The position numbers and the translations under genes are program-made. From NCBI GenBank assembly GCA_032871835.1, contig CM065300.1, forward strand, positions 3,849,768-3,913,767: DNA of 64,000 nt, read 5' to 3'. Shown one piece after another: positions 1 to 12,371 of the stretch (its first letter is position 1; each line of letters begins with the position of its first letter). This DNA comes from Dipteronia dyeriana (lineage: Eukaryota; Streptophyta; Magnoliopsida; Sapindales; Sapindaceae). The notes under the pieces were generated by a model. The model was not told the DNA's origin. It saw only the letters and a list, made by a program, of their open reading frames with translations, and did no database searches.

Positions 1-204
1 GAGAGAAATAAGAGAGAGGTGTGGGAAGAGAGAAAGAAAGGTTCGGTGAGAGAGAGAGGAGGTCGACGACGGTTTGGCGGCCTTCGCAAGGACTCCGGTG
101 ACGGTTCACCGGCACACCGCCGATGTGAAAGAGAGATCGGGGAGAGAGAGAGGAAAGGAGAGAGAAAAAAAGAGAGAGAGTGTTTAGAGATGGTTTTTAT
201 ATAA
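1..204. repeat. GA-rich low-complexity sequence
   Basis: Purine-rich GAGA/GAAA tracts with a short GC-richer core around 61-125. An open frame crosses it, but its composition (Arg, Glu, Lys, Gly only) is what GA repeats give by chance. It may be a 5' leader or the edge of a repeat lying outside the window. No gene is called. Confidence 0.6.
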
Positions 205-722
205 GGACATTCAAGTAATTTCTAAAAAAAAAAAAGCTATTAATGAATAAATTTTCGTATGTGGTTAAAAACAAAATTTTTATAATAGTTATGGTTATTT
301 TTAACAATTTCCACTTAAACTAAAGTGACCTAAATTCATTTTATAATTAAATGAATTTTTTAAAAGAGCTAGCAGCTTAAAGAAAGAAAAATGTAACAGT
401 TCAAACTATTGACTACAAGTAAATTTCAAAATTTTATCATTTAAACTAAACAATAGTGTTTTATATGGACAGATTTGAGGATATAAACAAAATTGTTAAT
501 CAAAACAGCAGGCTTTTAAATATTGTATTTTCCTAAACTTCCTATTTCTCTTCCTAATATCTCCTTTGCCCATTCAATAAATTCCAATCTGAAAAAGCAG
601 ATTCAAGCATGTTCATGTAACAAAACATTGGCATCCAAAACTCCTTAGTGTGTGATGGGTCTTCAGAATGCTTAACAATCCCCAATATTTGAAGAAATCT
701 GTATAATTCGGAAAACGAAACC
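205..722. other. AT-rich spacer downstream of the CCA-adding enzyme gene
   Basis: AT-rich DNA with short poly-A runs. It holds the likely 3' untranslated region of the minus-strand gene that stops at 723. No other gene or repeat was seen. Confidence 0.5.
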
Positions 723-3378
723 TCAATGCTTAGATGGAAAGATTGAAGTGGTTTTCTTTATCCAGTCAAGGCATTCTTCTGCAGAACCAAAGGGATGGGC
801 AAGCTGCCATGCAAGCAGCTTTCGTTGCTGAAAAGTAAACAATAAATTATCATTCCAAAGGGTGTTCAAAATTCAAACCAATTGATCCAATCTGTTCAAT
901 TCAAACCGATTCAATTATTATTAAATTCGATGAATTTAGCTGACTGGGTAGGTTCCTAATTTTAACAAACAGCCACTTATAAGAAATGAAACAAATTTGA
1001 TCACTGGTCATCAAACCATGACGTTTACCTTGTAAATTACACCCCTACATGCATAACACTGCACTATCCTAAACTTTGCTTACTACTATCCTATCTGAGT
1101 TTGGTACATTAACATAGCATATGATAAGTATAATTTAGTTGGATTAGATATTTAGATATCCACCTCTACTTATAATTAGTTGTGGGATTGATATGGATTC
1201 GAATCCTAGATTAGATTTGATTGGATTAAGAAATCTCCAAACCAACTACTATAGGATTGAGTTTAGTTTTGGTCACACCCTTGATTCATTCAAAGTTGAA
1301 ATATATCATCGGTGCAAGAATGAATGCGTTAGCCATTTCCTTACCCATTCCTGAACAAGCGGTCCTCCAGACTTGAGCTGCAAAACATTCATAATTTCTT
1401 TCCCATTGACCAATGGTTTTACATCCCACACTTTCTCAAGACCTGCATTTCCACAAAAATAACTTAAAACATCTATATAAGGATCCAACAAGTATTACAT
1501 GCCTAGAGAGTGTTGCTAAATGCATCCTGTTTGGTTCTAGTAACACCCGCTTTTGAGAATTGAATAGATTTTGGAGTAATATTTAACAAGTGAAAGTACT
1601 AAAAATTGTAGGATGGACTTGATAACACCCCCATTAAAACTAACAGTGAACTAAATGGAACGCAGAATGAAGACACCACCCAATACATAGCTTGATATTG
1701 GCATTCTCAACTTCCGTAAATAAATCGCGTCTCTTGTCCAGTTGAAAGTTCTTGCTTAGAATATCTTGAGTACAATCAACATCAATGGGATATAACAAGG
1801 TAGATATCAACATGGCAACTCGCCAAAAATCTTTGATTTCTTTGAGAAGAAATCCTGAATAGATAAAGAAGAAGTCAGGTACTACCGTACTACACATTTA
1901 TACAACTCGTATATACCATATGAAGTCGGATAATATCCTAAAATATGGAGTTATCATGTTTATTTAAAAAATTCAGTCAAGGAGAGCCAAAACATACTAG
2001 CTTTAATTTTGTAATCTTTACAAATGAAATATGCCGTTAAATTTAGTTGATTTTATTCTGTAATATCTCCTATAAAGTTGGAAGAAATAGAAATGTAATA
2101 TACCAATATTGTTTTATCATATGGTTTATATTTTATACTATGGGTACATAGTTATATATATTATTGTAGAATACTTGCTTAGGTTCATGTGTGTATACAT
2201 TACGGAGTAAGTTTATAATTGGGTTTGGGTGAGAATTCAAGCATAAGTAGGAAAAGGAATTTCATTGCAAAAGGAGAAAAAAAAAATTCCCTTGACTTAT
2301 CAAATGAGGCCAGGTGGCATCAGTTAAAGTAAATTAAAATAAATAAGGCAATATGAAGATGAAAAAGGTTGTCAAAATTGATTTCACGAACAGAGTTTAC
2401 TAGTTTAGCATCCTAACTAAAGGTGAGAGGTCCCACACCCTAATTCAATTGGCCTTGGGTTTTATTTTTTCTTCCTTATTCTCTTTTCTTAACTGGTCCC
2501 TCTTTTACCATCTCCTTACATAAAGTACACATGTATTTATATACTAGAGAATCTAAACAAGCATATTATAATAATATAAAGATATTATACAACCAAGGTA
2601 TATAAATAATGGATAAAATAGTATTGGGGTATCACAAGAAATGTACCTCCAAATTTCAAACATACAGTTAAAACTTGTACCTGTTAATACTCGCAATTTT
2701 GAAGGAGCAGAGATATCAACCAATTCACCATCCGAATCAATTTCAGACACTTTACTGTCAGTAGATACAAGAGAAGGAATTAAGGATAAAAATTTCTTTA
2801 ATGCCCTGTGAATGTTTATTACCTATAAGAGAAAATTGCAAATCATGAGACATGTAGTTGACTATGAACAACAAAAGTTAAAATGCAAAGTTAAGCAATA
2901 AGATATGGACTGTTTCAGCATCTCTAGCTTTTCGCTTAAGAGAGTCCCTGAAAATGTAGTTGATAATGGGTATCTGCAGCATATATGACACAAGTTTAGC
3001 TTTAAGTGACAAATAAAAGATTCATGTTGAGTTATAAAACAAGAGAAATAAAGATTAACACAACTACATGGCAAATAAATGAACTAATCTGGGAAAAAAA
3101 AACGAACACTATGATATAGGACCAGGGTATATGAACGATGAAAACCATGTCACAAGAATATGAACGGTGGAAACCAAGTCACAGTTGAGGCATTTGGATT
3201 GTGAGGCAAGATGTGAACATAAAAATGCCCCACTAGGGTTATGGACAGGAAAATCTAGATGCGGAATAATTTCGCACTAATGCATTAGTTAGGATTACTG
3301 AATAATAATGTAATAATGTAAAAGAAAGTGACAATAAATTGCTCATTTCTTGTTTTAGAACTTCTATTTATAACCTTC

Positions 3379-3568
3379 TATTGGGATTTTTTACTGAAAA
3401 TTAGGTGTAATTAGTTGTATAATTATTTTCCTTATTTAGAATAGATTATACAAAATTTTCTCCTTTAAAAATAGGAAAGAAGTCCTAATGTCTAGGTCTC
3501 CAATTGTATATAAATATATGTTCTGATGGAATAAAAAATATTAGGTCATTCAAACTTAATATTTCACA
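3379..3568 (+). repeat. 5' LTR of the copia element
   Basis: Starts TATTGGGATT, where the 3' LTR has TGTTGGGATT, so the TG terminus is mutated. It ends in CA just before the primer-binding site. The first 32 bases match the 3' LTR remnant at 8138-8169 with few differences. A TATA-like ATATAAATATATG lies at about 3508-3520. Confidence 0.75.
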
Positions 3569-3580
3569 TGGTATCAAAGC
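3569..3580 (+). promoter_or_regulatory. Primer-binding site (initiator tRNA-Met type)
   Basis: TGGTATCAAAGC directly follows the LTR. It differs at one base from TGGTATCAGAGC, the usual copia site complementary to the 3' end of initiator methionine tRNA. Confidence 0.85.
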
Positions 3581-3838
3581 AACCCTAGACACCTTCTGTC
3601 AATCCAACAGCCGTTCTAGGTCAACTCTCCATCTACTGCTTTTTCCGACAGCATTCTACACTACTTATTCCGGCAGTATTCATCGGTCGCCCTAGCCTTT
3701 ACCTAATTCTCAGTAGCAACTTCAAATACCAGACATATGTTCAACAACAATGGGGGATATCTGACAAACTACTCATCCACACTAATCACCATCTACAAAT
3801 TGAATAGCCGAAACTATATCCAATAGTCTCAATCCTTC

Positions 3839-4468
3839 ATGTTTCATGTCCGCAACAAGGAAAAAGAAGATTATCTCACTGGACATATCACCAAACCAGA
3901 CGAAAAAGACGATGGCTATCGGATCTGGAAGAGAGATAATAGCCAGGTTATGTCTTGGCTAGTGAATTCCATGGAGCCACACATAGGAGAAAATTTTCTC
4001 CTATATGAAACTGCTGTAGAAATCTGGGAGGCTGCAAAAGACACTTATTCTCATAAAGACAACACCCCCAAACTGGTGACAATTGAGGGTTTTTTGCACG
4101 ATCTCCGACAAGGTGATTTATCTGTGACCGAGTATTACAACAAACTCCATCAAAGTTGGCAGCAACTGGACGCTTTTGAAAAATATTCCTGGGATATTAC
4201 CAATGATCTCAAACTATACAAGAAGATCATAGAGAATAAACAGGTTTACAAATTTTGCTTGGGCTTGAATTCAAGTCTTGATGCAGTAAAAGGAAGGATA
4301 TTTAGCACAAAACCGCTGCCAAGCTTACGTGAAGCTTTCTCTGAGTTACGAAGGGAAGAGAGTAGACGCCATTTGATGATGGGGATGGAAAAATCAGCTG
4401 CTACTGGTGAGTCATCAGCCTTGGCTGTCCGAAACCTACAGCAGCCACGAAAAGGGGGAAGGCCATGA
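3839..4468 (+). pseudogene. copia gag, stopped before the zinc knuckle
   Basis: A 209-residue frame resembling the copia gag (UBN2) domain, with the EIWEAAKDTYS and LHQSWQQLD type segments near its centre. It ends in TGA at 4466-4468. The zinc knuckle (Cys-x2-Cys-x4-His-x4-Cys) follows in the same frame immediately after that stop, and a second TGA lies near 4537. Gag would therefore lack its nucleic-acid-binding knuckle. Confidence 0.8.
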
Positions 4469-5794
4469 TGTGAACATTGTCACCGCCCTGGTCATACCAA
4501 AGAAACCTGCCGGAAACTCCATGGAAAACCTGCTGATTGAAAGCCAAAGATAGCAGCAGAGAAGGAAATTCGAGGCAACATGACTGGTAGTTCAGAGCAA
4601 CTTGCAAATTTTATCAAAGAGAAACTTGATGGACTGAGAAAGCTACTACAATCACAGCAAAATCCACCAGTTGTTGGGTTAGGTTCCATAGCTCAAAAAG
4701 GTAATTTTCTTAAGGCCTTGACTGTGAAACAAGAGCATTATAAGCCCTGGATTGTAGACTCCGGTGCTTCTGATCACATGACAGGAGATAGGCAAGTTTT
4801 CCACACATATTCTTCTTCTAATGAAGCTCTCATAGTTAGAATTGCAGATGGTTCTTTGGCAAAAGTTGAAGGGACTGGTTCAGTTGTGGTATCCAAAGAC
4901 ATAACACTCAAATTTGTTCTATATGTTCATAATCTAGACTGCAACTTACTCTCCATAAATAAAACTACCCAAGATCTTAACTGTATAACTAATTTTTCTC
5001 CTCATGTCTACGAATTTCAGGATGTGACTTCGGGAAGGATGATTGGCAGTGCTAGGAGTCATGCTGGGCTCTATCATCTTGAGGTTCAACCAGATTCTGT
5101 GAGACAATCTCATCTAGGAGTGAGTGAACCTATGTCTTATCAAACTAATTCTTGTGTGTCTGTTAGTGAGTTGAAAAGTGAGAGTGAGAGGTCGGTCATG
5201 GTGTTGCATTACAGGTTAGGCCACACAAGTTTTATGTACTTAACCAAACTTTTTCCAAGTTTATTCAGAAATAAAAGTGCTAGTTCTTTTCAACGTGAAA
5301 TTTGTCAATTTACAAAACACTCTCGTATTTCATACCCAATTCAGCCATACAAAGCATCAAAACCTTTTTCTATGATCCACAATGATGTTTTGGGCCCATC
5401 TCAAGTTCCAAATGTCACAGGAGTTCGGTGGTTCATCTCTTTCATAGATGATCACACACGACTCACATGGATTTTTCTCATGAAAAATAAATCAGAAGTT
5501 CCTCAAATATTTAAGAATTTCAAAACAATGATTAAAATTCAATTTCAAACTTCCATTCAAATACTTAGAACTGACAATGGAAGAGAGTTTTTTAATTCTA
5601 ATCTTGGCTCATATCTATCAACTGAGGGAATCATACACCAAAGTTCCTGTGTAGATACCCCTCAGCAAAATGGGATAGCTGAGAGAAAGAATAGATATCT
5701 TCTGGACACTGCCAGGTCTCTGTTATTTTCATCCAATGTTCCAAAACGTTTTTGGGGTGAGGCTGTATTTACAGCAGCATACCTAATCAATTGA
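4469..5794 (+). pseudogene. copia protease and integrase region
   Basis: Open from 4580 to a TGA at 5792. The aspartic protease motif is in WIVDSGASDHMTG near 4750. The pre-integrase segment LHYRLGH is near 5205. The integrase core shows Asp in HNDVLGPS and FIDDHTR, Asp in RTDNGREF near 5572, and Glu in QQNGIAERKN near 5665. The Cys/His region before the core is reduced (EICQFTKHSR). The stop at 5792 cuts the frame before the integrase C-terminus. Family assignment is firm; activity is very unlikely. Confidence 0.85.
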
Positions 5795-8130
5795 CTTCCA
5801 TCCAAAGTAATAGATTTTTCAACTCCAAATCAAGTATTTTTACAACACTTTCCTCAAAGTCGGCTGATTTCCACTCTTCCTCTAAGAATATTTGTATTTG
5901 GGTGTACTGTGTTTATGCATATCCATCAAAAACAACGAACCAAGCTTGACGCTCGATCCACCAAATGTATCTTTGTAGGGTACTCTCCCAACCAAAAGGG
6001 TTACAGATGTTTCTGTCCTGATAACCAAAAGTTTTATCACACCATGGATGTCACCTTTTTTGAAACAAAAACTTATTAACCCAAAACTGATATTCAGGGG
6101 GAGAGTTCTAATCAGAGTCAACCGCAAGAATATCAGTTTTTCTTGGATAACATAGATTACACACCTGAAATTAAACCGGAAACACCTGAAATTACATCGA
6201 AAACAACTGAAATTGCACATTCTCCAAGTGTCCAAAGTGAACCTAAACCGAAACCAACTGATTTTGAATATCCCGAGATAATTGTCTATCATAGGAAAAG
6301 GAAAACACCGAAGGAATCAGAGACTCTAGCAGATTCACAGCTACTGCCAACATCTGAACCTGAGGTAAAAATCACTACATCTAACTTACAGACTGTGGAG
6401 GAAAATTCTGCAGATACTAATTTAAGGGATCATGATAATTCCGATGTGAACCTACCGATTGCACACAGGAAAGAGGTGAGAGAATGCAGAAGTAATCCAT
6501 TGTACCTTATTGGTAACTATGTGAATTATGAGGGACTATCTTCATCTTACCAAGCATTCACTAGAAAAATCACTTCTATCTACATTCCTAATTCAATCCA
6601 AAAAGTCATGGCTATCCCAGAATGGAAGAAGTTAGTTAATGAAGAAGTTAATGCTCTGGTGAAGAATGATACTTGGGAAATTACTGATATGCCTCATGGA
6701 AAGAATGTGATCGGGTGTTAGTGGATCTTCACTGTAAAAACAAAGCCAGATGGTAGTATTGAGAGATACAAGGCTCAGTTGGTAGCTAAGGGATTTACTC
6801 AATCCTATGGCATAGATTATGAGGAGACCTTTGCTCCGGTTGCAAAACTCTAACACTATTTGAATACTCCTCTCTCTTGCAGCAAATTTGGATTGGCCCC
6901 TCCATCAACTAGATGTCAAGAATGCGTTCTTGAACGGGAATCTAGAAGAGGAGGTCTATATGGACATTCCCCAAGGACTACAGAACTCATCAAACATCAA
7001 CAAAGTGTGTCGACTAAAGAAGTCACTTTATGGTCTCAAACAATCACCCAGAGCTTGGTTTGAGAGATTTACCAGAGTTATGAAGAGTAATGGGTATATA
7101 CAGGGACAGACTGATCATACAATGTTTGTAAAACATTCTTTAGAATGACTGATTTCTGTGTTGATTGTCTATGTTGATGATATTGTTATAACAGGGGATT
7201 ATTTTGAGGAGTTTCCAAGAGTCAAAGAATTTCTGACTAAAGAGTTTGAGATCAAGGACCTAGGTAAACTCACATACTTCTTGGGAATGGAAATGGCTAG
7301 GTCTAAGCAAGGCATTGCAGTTTCTCAAAGAAAGTATGTACGGGATCTTTTTAAAGAAACAGGTATGCTTGGGTATAAGCCTGTAGAGACACCTATGGAC
7401 TACACTACCAAACTTGGTTCAAATAAAGACAGTGCTCCAGTAGAAAATGGAAGATATCAGAGACTCGTAGGGAAGTTGATCTATCTCTCACATACTAGGC
7501 CTGACATAGCATTCTCAGTAAGTGTTGTTAGTCAGTTCATGAACAACCCTACTGAAGAACACATGACAGCGGTGTACAGAATCTTAAGATACTTGAAAAT
7601 GACTCCAGGAAAGGGATTGTTATTCAGAAAGAACTCAAGTAGGAAAGTGGAATTGTATTCCGATGCAGACTGGGCAGGCTCAATCACAGATAGACGTTCC
7701 ACTTCTGGTTATTGTTCCTATGTTTGGGGAAATCTGACAACATGGAGAAGTAAAAAAATAAGTTGTTGTAGCTAGAAGTAGTGCAGAAGCGGAATTCCGA
7801 GCTATGGCTCATGGTATTTGTGAAAGAATTTGGGTGAAAAGAGTATTAGCCTAATTGAAGATACCTTTTGAGGGAACAATTCAGCTACACTATGTGATAG
7901 TCAATCTACCATCAGTATTGCTAAAAATCAAGTTCATCATGACCGGACCAAGCATGTGGAAATAGATCGGCATTTTATCAAAAAAAAAGATAGAAGAGAA
8001 AGTAATCAAGTCTGTTTACATTTCTTCTAATCTACAGACTGCTGATATTCTAACTAAAGCACTTCCAAGAGCGCATTTTGAAGATCTTAGTTACAAGCTG
8101 GGTATGCTAAATATTTATAACCCAGCTTGA
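5795..8130 (+). pseudogene. copia reverse transcriptase and RNase H remnants
   Basis: Open pieces lie at 6143-6721, 6888-7148 and 7158-7775. The first ends in TAG within the start of the reverse transcriptase domain. The second holds the QLDVKNAFLNG segment. The third holds the YVDD active site near 7170 and the RNase H motif YSDADWAGS near 7660. A one-base shift in an A run near 7755 takes the frame away from the conserved RNase H end, which continues in another frame to about 7850. Stops and shifts between pieces make this non-functional. Confidence 0.85.
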
Positions 8131-8137
8131 GGGAGAG

Positions 8138-8169
8138 TGTTGGGATTCTTTACTGTAAATTAGGTGTAA
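8138..8169 (+). repeat. Truncated 3' LTR of the copia element
   Basis: TGTTGGGATT begins here right after the purine tract GAGGGAGAG. Similarity to the 5' LTR ends after TTAGGTGTAA, so about 158 bp of LTR is missing. The deletion may also have removed the neighbouring host exon. Confidence 0.75.
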
Positions 8170-11100
8170 ATATTTTGAATATTCAAGATGGTAGCCTCCA
8201 CCTATGATTTAAAAACAGTAATGACATGTATGCAACGTGTTTGAAACCAGCCCTTATGATATATAATAATATTGAACTAAACATACCTGTCGCATCCTTC
8301 TGATACTACAGGCTCACATTTAGGAGGAAGATTGAAGACAATCCAGAATAATGTCAAGTCACAAATGTATGTCATTGCTTTAACAGGTTGATTACCAGAG
8401 ATCATGAGATCAATCTGCATAAAGATGAGTGATAAGGAAACAGTTAAATAATTGTTTCACACTAAGTATGAAACCAATTAAATTATATTTGCAATCAACA
8501 TGAACTCGTCTTTCTAGAAATAATAAAAATTCCAAGCCATTTTTATTTAATGAATGATAATGAACACACTTCAATTCCGATACGCTCTCTGCTGATTTTT
8601 GCTGCAAGAGCTGTTTTCACCTCATCAGAGGTTGCACAGCTTTCTTTAGCTCTTCATCTAGTATGAATACAAACCTTGAACCTAAATGACCACAAATGCA
8701 GAAGTTAGTGCTAAAACACTATTGTTTGGTCTTTTCCTAAAGCTTAACCTTTGGTTTGAATGGCTACAGAGCTAGTTTTACAAAGAGTGTATGGGTTTGA
8801 ATCACCCCACGTTATTGAATTCGCATTTATTGTATGTGTTTGTTCTAAATAGGTGTTTGATATTGAGCTTGGCCTTGGCCTTGGGCCACATGGCAAGCAT
8901 GTTGATTTTGCAAGTGAAAACGTGTTAAAGTGCTTCAATATTATTATTGAGTCATTTCCTAACAATTTAAGGTTTTTGGTCTAAGTGGTTACTAACATAG
9001 AATACAAGAAGAAAGTTTGGATAGATAAGAATAGGAGAATTATACTAAAATAAAATAAACAATTACCAAAACGAATAGCTCTAAGAACTCGAAGAGGATC
9101 ATCCAAAAATGTAGCTTTTGGAGGCAATGGTGTCACAATTTTTCCAGATTTTAAATCTTCAATTCCTGGAATTTGTACAGGAAAGATGAATAGTACTAAA
9201 CTGAAGTGAATATTCTAATTACGTAAACGAGTGGTTCTTGAAAAGAAAAGGAAAATGCATACCAACCTCTTCCAGTAAGATCTTCAACTGAGTTGGTATT
9301 AAAATTGTAGAACAAGCTGCCAAAAGAAATGAAATCCTTAATCATATCATACTGTATTTCGACCAATAACACGCATCTATCATTGAAGTATGGACAGAGA
9401 AGTGGGACCAAGTTGTCCATCAACATAGACATGATTTATATAAGATGAATTCTTGATCATTCAACAAGTTGTACCAAGTAAACCAAAAAAATTGCCAGAA
9501 CATAATCATTCCAGATGATCACTATTCATAAACCAATGCAACAACAGAGTTATTGTTTTAATTTGACACTGTCACCTATGGTATAAGGCAAAGAAAGATA
9601 CCTATTGATGGTTAAATCCCTTCGATATGCATCTTCTTTTGCTGTGCCAAATTTCTGCCGTGGGCATGCAAATGTTAAACTTTTGTTAAGCAAGCCAAAT
9701 ATGTTATTAATTAGTATGAAAGATGTAGCTCCATAATTTCAACCAAGCTGCATATACACAAATAAATGAACTATATTCTTTTTAAATGTGATTTTCATCT
9801 TTATCGATATAATGATTTATCGTAATAGTTGCACATGCATGTTTGTGAACAAACAAGCTCTATCATGCCATGGAATCCCTCTCCTTACTAAACTCACCAA
9901 CTGTACGTTTGTAACTAAGATTGTGTTCCATTCCAATAAATGGACCTTTCAAGCACGTAAATTTTATTTAATGGATGAAAATGGAAGTTGTGGTGCTAAT
10001 ATCTATCTAGTTCTAAATCAACATCCACAAAACATGAAGCTTGACAATAAACTTCTAAAAGGAAACAAATAACATAAAAACTAAAAAGAAAATAATTAAA
10101 AATAAAAATGTTCACATTTCACTTCATTCTCATCTATGATAAGCAAAAAATTACAAGTACAAAATTGTAAAGAGTTACATAACCAACTTGACAAAAAAAA
10201 AAGGGAAAGGTAGACATAAACAGAGCATCCAGACACATTTGCAAATGCATATGAGTAACAAACTATAGAGATGAACTTCCAACAGATCCACATATGACAT
10301 ACCATTGTTGGAATGCGGCTATTTTCACTGTATTCTTCACATCTTAAGTTCACGAAATCAATCCATAACCCAAAAAGCTTCATCCTTGCTGTTTCCAAGT
10401 GTTTGGACTTTTCAGGTTTTCTGCAAAATCAAGATATAAACTATAAAACAGCCACAAGTAATAATACCATTTTTATAATTACATGGAATTACAGAAACTG
10501 TAAACTAACACAATGGTAGTATCATGACATAGAATGCACCGAGTAAAACGATAAAATACGAAAGTATATCTATTGTACACAGAAAGGGTCGTATTCTCCT
10601 TGCCTACAACAACCGAGTTAGGTCAACAGAAACAAGACAGACACTTAATTCACAGAAAATCTCCTAAAATACTTTCTTATCCAAGGTTTTATATTAATTA
10701 TAAACGGATGTCTCGCTACGAGGTCCATATTTAAACAAGCAATGGTAAATAGAAAATTCAATAAAACAAACATAGAATCGAAATCAAATTCGCGAAAGCA
10801 AGCTCTGTACTTCGGAATATATCCTATTCCTGCAGGTGGCTTTAGGCCAGCATCCGGTAAGTACTTAGTCACTTTACCCACAAATTCACTTCCTGACATA
10901 TTGCTCAGAGCGATATCAATGTCGTGACATTCTTTGCCGAGAAGCTGTAAATGAAATTGAAGACAAAAACAATAAAGAAAAAAGAGCTCAAATTCACAAC
11001 ATAAAATCATTAGAAATTCAAAAAAAAAAAAAAAGCATGGACGAGAAATGAGGTGACGACGGACCTTGTCTCGAACCCAGCCGCCGGCGACGCGGGGCAC

Positions 11101-11211
11101 AGTGTTGCGCTCGAATTTGCGGATAGTTTCGAGGAGCGTGTAGAAGATATCCTTCTCGGTGTCGGTCAAGTCAATTTTCTCCTTCACTTGCACCGCCGTC
11201 GGCTCAGCCAT

Positions 11212-11400
11212 GGTGGATGATGACGCTCTGCGACGCGAAAACCCTAAGCTTCTGGTTTGGAGGAGTGGAGCCGAAACGTTTCGAAACGAAACGGTTTTGT
11301 TTGTGTTTGTGTTTGTGTTTGTACAGAGGGAAGTTGGAGAGACAAGAAGAAGAAGAAGAGGGGGTTTAAGCTTTATTCAGAGTTTTACCGGAAGTCGGTC
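11212..11400 (-). promoter_or_regulatory. 5' leader and promoter side of the CCA-adding enzyme gene
   Basis: Upstream of the ATG at 11211 the minus strand holds CTTAGGGTTTTC, a telo-box type element often found near plant translation genes, and a CT-rich tract at about 11340-11365. No clear TATA box is placed. The call rests on position and composition. Confidence 0.35.
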
Positions 11401-11526
11401 TTCTCGTTATGGGAAATTCCTTTACGATTCCTTGTTTCTCAAGAATCAAGATTGCTTATTTACAAAAGATTTGTTAAGAAAAATTGTAAAAAAGATTTGT
11501 TAAGAAAAAAATTCAATTCTTCTTAG

Positions 11527-12040
11527 GAGCGTGATTACTTGGAGACCAAGAAACTCACTATATAAATAGGTCTTGCACTTACCAAACTAAGATCGGGATT
11601 TTTTTTTATTAATTTAGAAAGTTTATTAATTTGAACGAGATTAATTTACAGAAGCAAGTTCTAAATGTGTCAGAAGGGTTGGGTTACTTATAGTCCGGTC
11701 TGGATCCGGTCCAGCCCAATTCAATTTTATAGAAGACCGAAATATTGGTCTGATTCAGTATATAAAAGATCAAATTTGGATGGATGGAACTTTTATATAT
11801 TACTGTGTGAACCGAATCCGGTTCGAACCCGAAATATCTGATCCGAATGTGTATTAATTTTTAATTTTATTATTTCATAATGTTTATAACACAATTTTGA
11901 AGTTGAAAAGAAAAAAATAATGAAAAAATATATTAAGTTCTGCTTCGTACTTATATTCAGTTTATGGCAAATCATGATTAATAAATTAAATACAGTATAT
12001 TATTTAAAATAAATATAGAATAACAATCTATATAATTTAG
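11527..12040. other. AT-rich spacer
   Basis: AT-rich DNA with CCGGTCC/ACCGAATCCGG-like imperfect inverted words between 11690 and 11850 that look like the arms of an old transposon. No gene was recognised. Confidence 0.4.
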
Positions 12041-12105
12041 TATAGCTTAGTGGTAAGAGTATAAGACTTCTAATGAAACAAAGGTGCGCTGTTCAAAATC
12101 ATTGT
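12041..12105 (+). repeat. tRNA-derived SINE-like head
   Basis: TAGCTTAGTGGTAAGAG matches a pol III A box. GTTCAAAATC, about 35 bases on, matches a B box. There is no acceptor-stem pairing and no full cloverleaf, so it is not a tRNA gene. A SINE head is the best reading; the 3' end was not found. Confidence 0.5.
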
Positions 12106-12371
12106 TTTAACATAGCCACATCAATCGTCAAAATTACAATTCAGTCCAACCTCATCCTACCATGTTTTTCTCCTGAGCACGCTGATCATAGTAACGCTCC
12201 ATGCATTGGAAGTAATCTTGTTCTTCAATTTGGGCGGGGACGACAATGTAAGTCGTCGGCTGTTCATCTTGAGGGGTCGTAATCATGAATGGGTAAGTTC
12301 CAGGCCTGCCCACCTTGAGTCTGTGCAAGATCTGGTGGATGAATGTTTCCAATGTTGAATTGAGAAGCTGG

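Larger units (their letters stand above)
3379..8170 (+). mobile_element. Ty1/copia LTR retrotransposon, decayed, 3' LTR truncated
   Basis: Order is LTR, primer-binding site, gag, protease, integrase, reverse transcriptase, RNase H, which defines Ty1/copia. No envelope-like frame was seen. The 5' LTR is about 190 bp. The 3' LTR keeps only about 32 bp after its purine tract at 8131-8137, and then the sequence diverges. Coding regions carry several in-frame stops and at least two frameshifts, so the element cannot encode a full polyprotein. It lies opposite to the host gene, in the gap where a host exon is missing. No target-site duplication can be seen because the 3' end is lost. Confidence 0.9.
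723..11211 (-). pseudogene. CCA-adding tRNA nucleotidyltransferase, frameshifted and missing an exon
   Basis: The family adds CCA to tRNA 3' ends. Thirteen exon-like pieces join in phase: 11065-11211, 10811-10944, 10303-10420, 9602-9654, 9267-9316, 9067-9165, 8570-8681, 8287-8414, 2911-2973, 2681-2822, 1687-1854, 1345-1442 and 723-827. Visible motifs are GGWVRD, the metal-binding DID in [26 protein letters not shown] and RERIGIEID. Two lesions are seen. Two extra bases near 8633-8640 shift the frame between the last two motifs. The roughly 50 residues expected between the pieces ending at 8287 and 2973 were not found; a Ty1/copia element sits there. The ATG at 11211 has no upstream in-frame ATG nearby, so no organelle-targeting extension is evident. 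The enzyme is essential, so another copy should exist. A sequencing error could explain the frameshift but not the lost exon. Confidence 0.85.

Noticed and set aside
6094..6106. Purine tract GGGGGAGAG as a second polypurine tract
   Set aside because: It lies within the pol region, with no LTR following.
5882..6292. Minus-strand open frame of 136 residues
   Set aside because: It lies opposite the copia pol region and has low-complexity Phe/Arg composition, so it is a shadow.
12041..12105. tRNA gene
   Set aside because: A and B boxes are present, but no acceptor or anticodon stem pairs. Called a SINE head instead; the same holds for 62060-62135.
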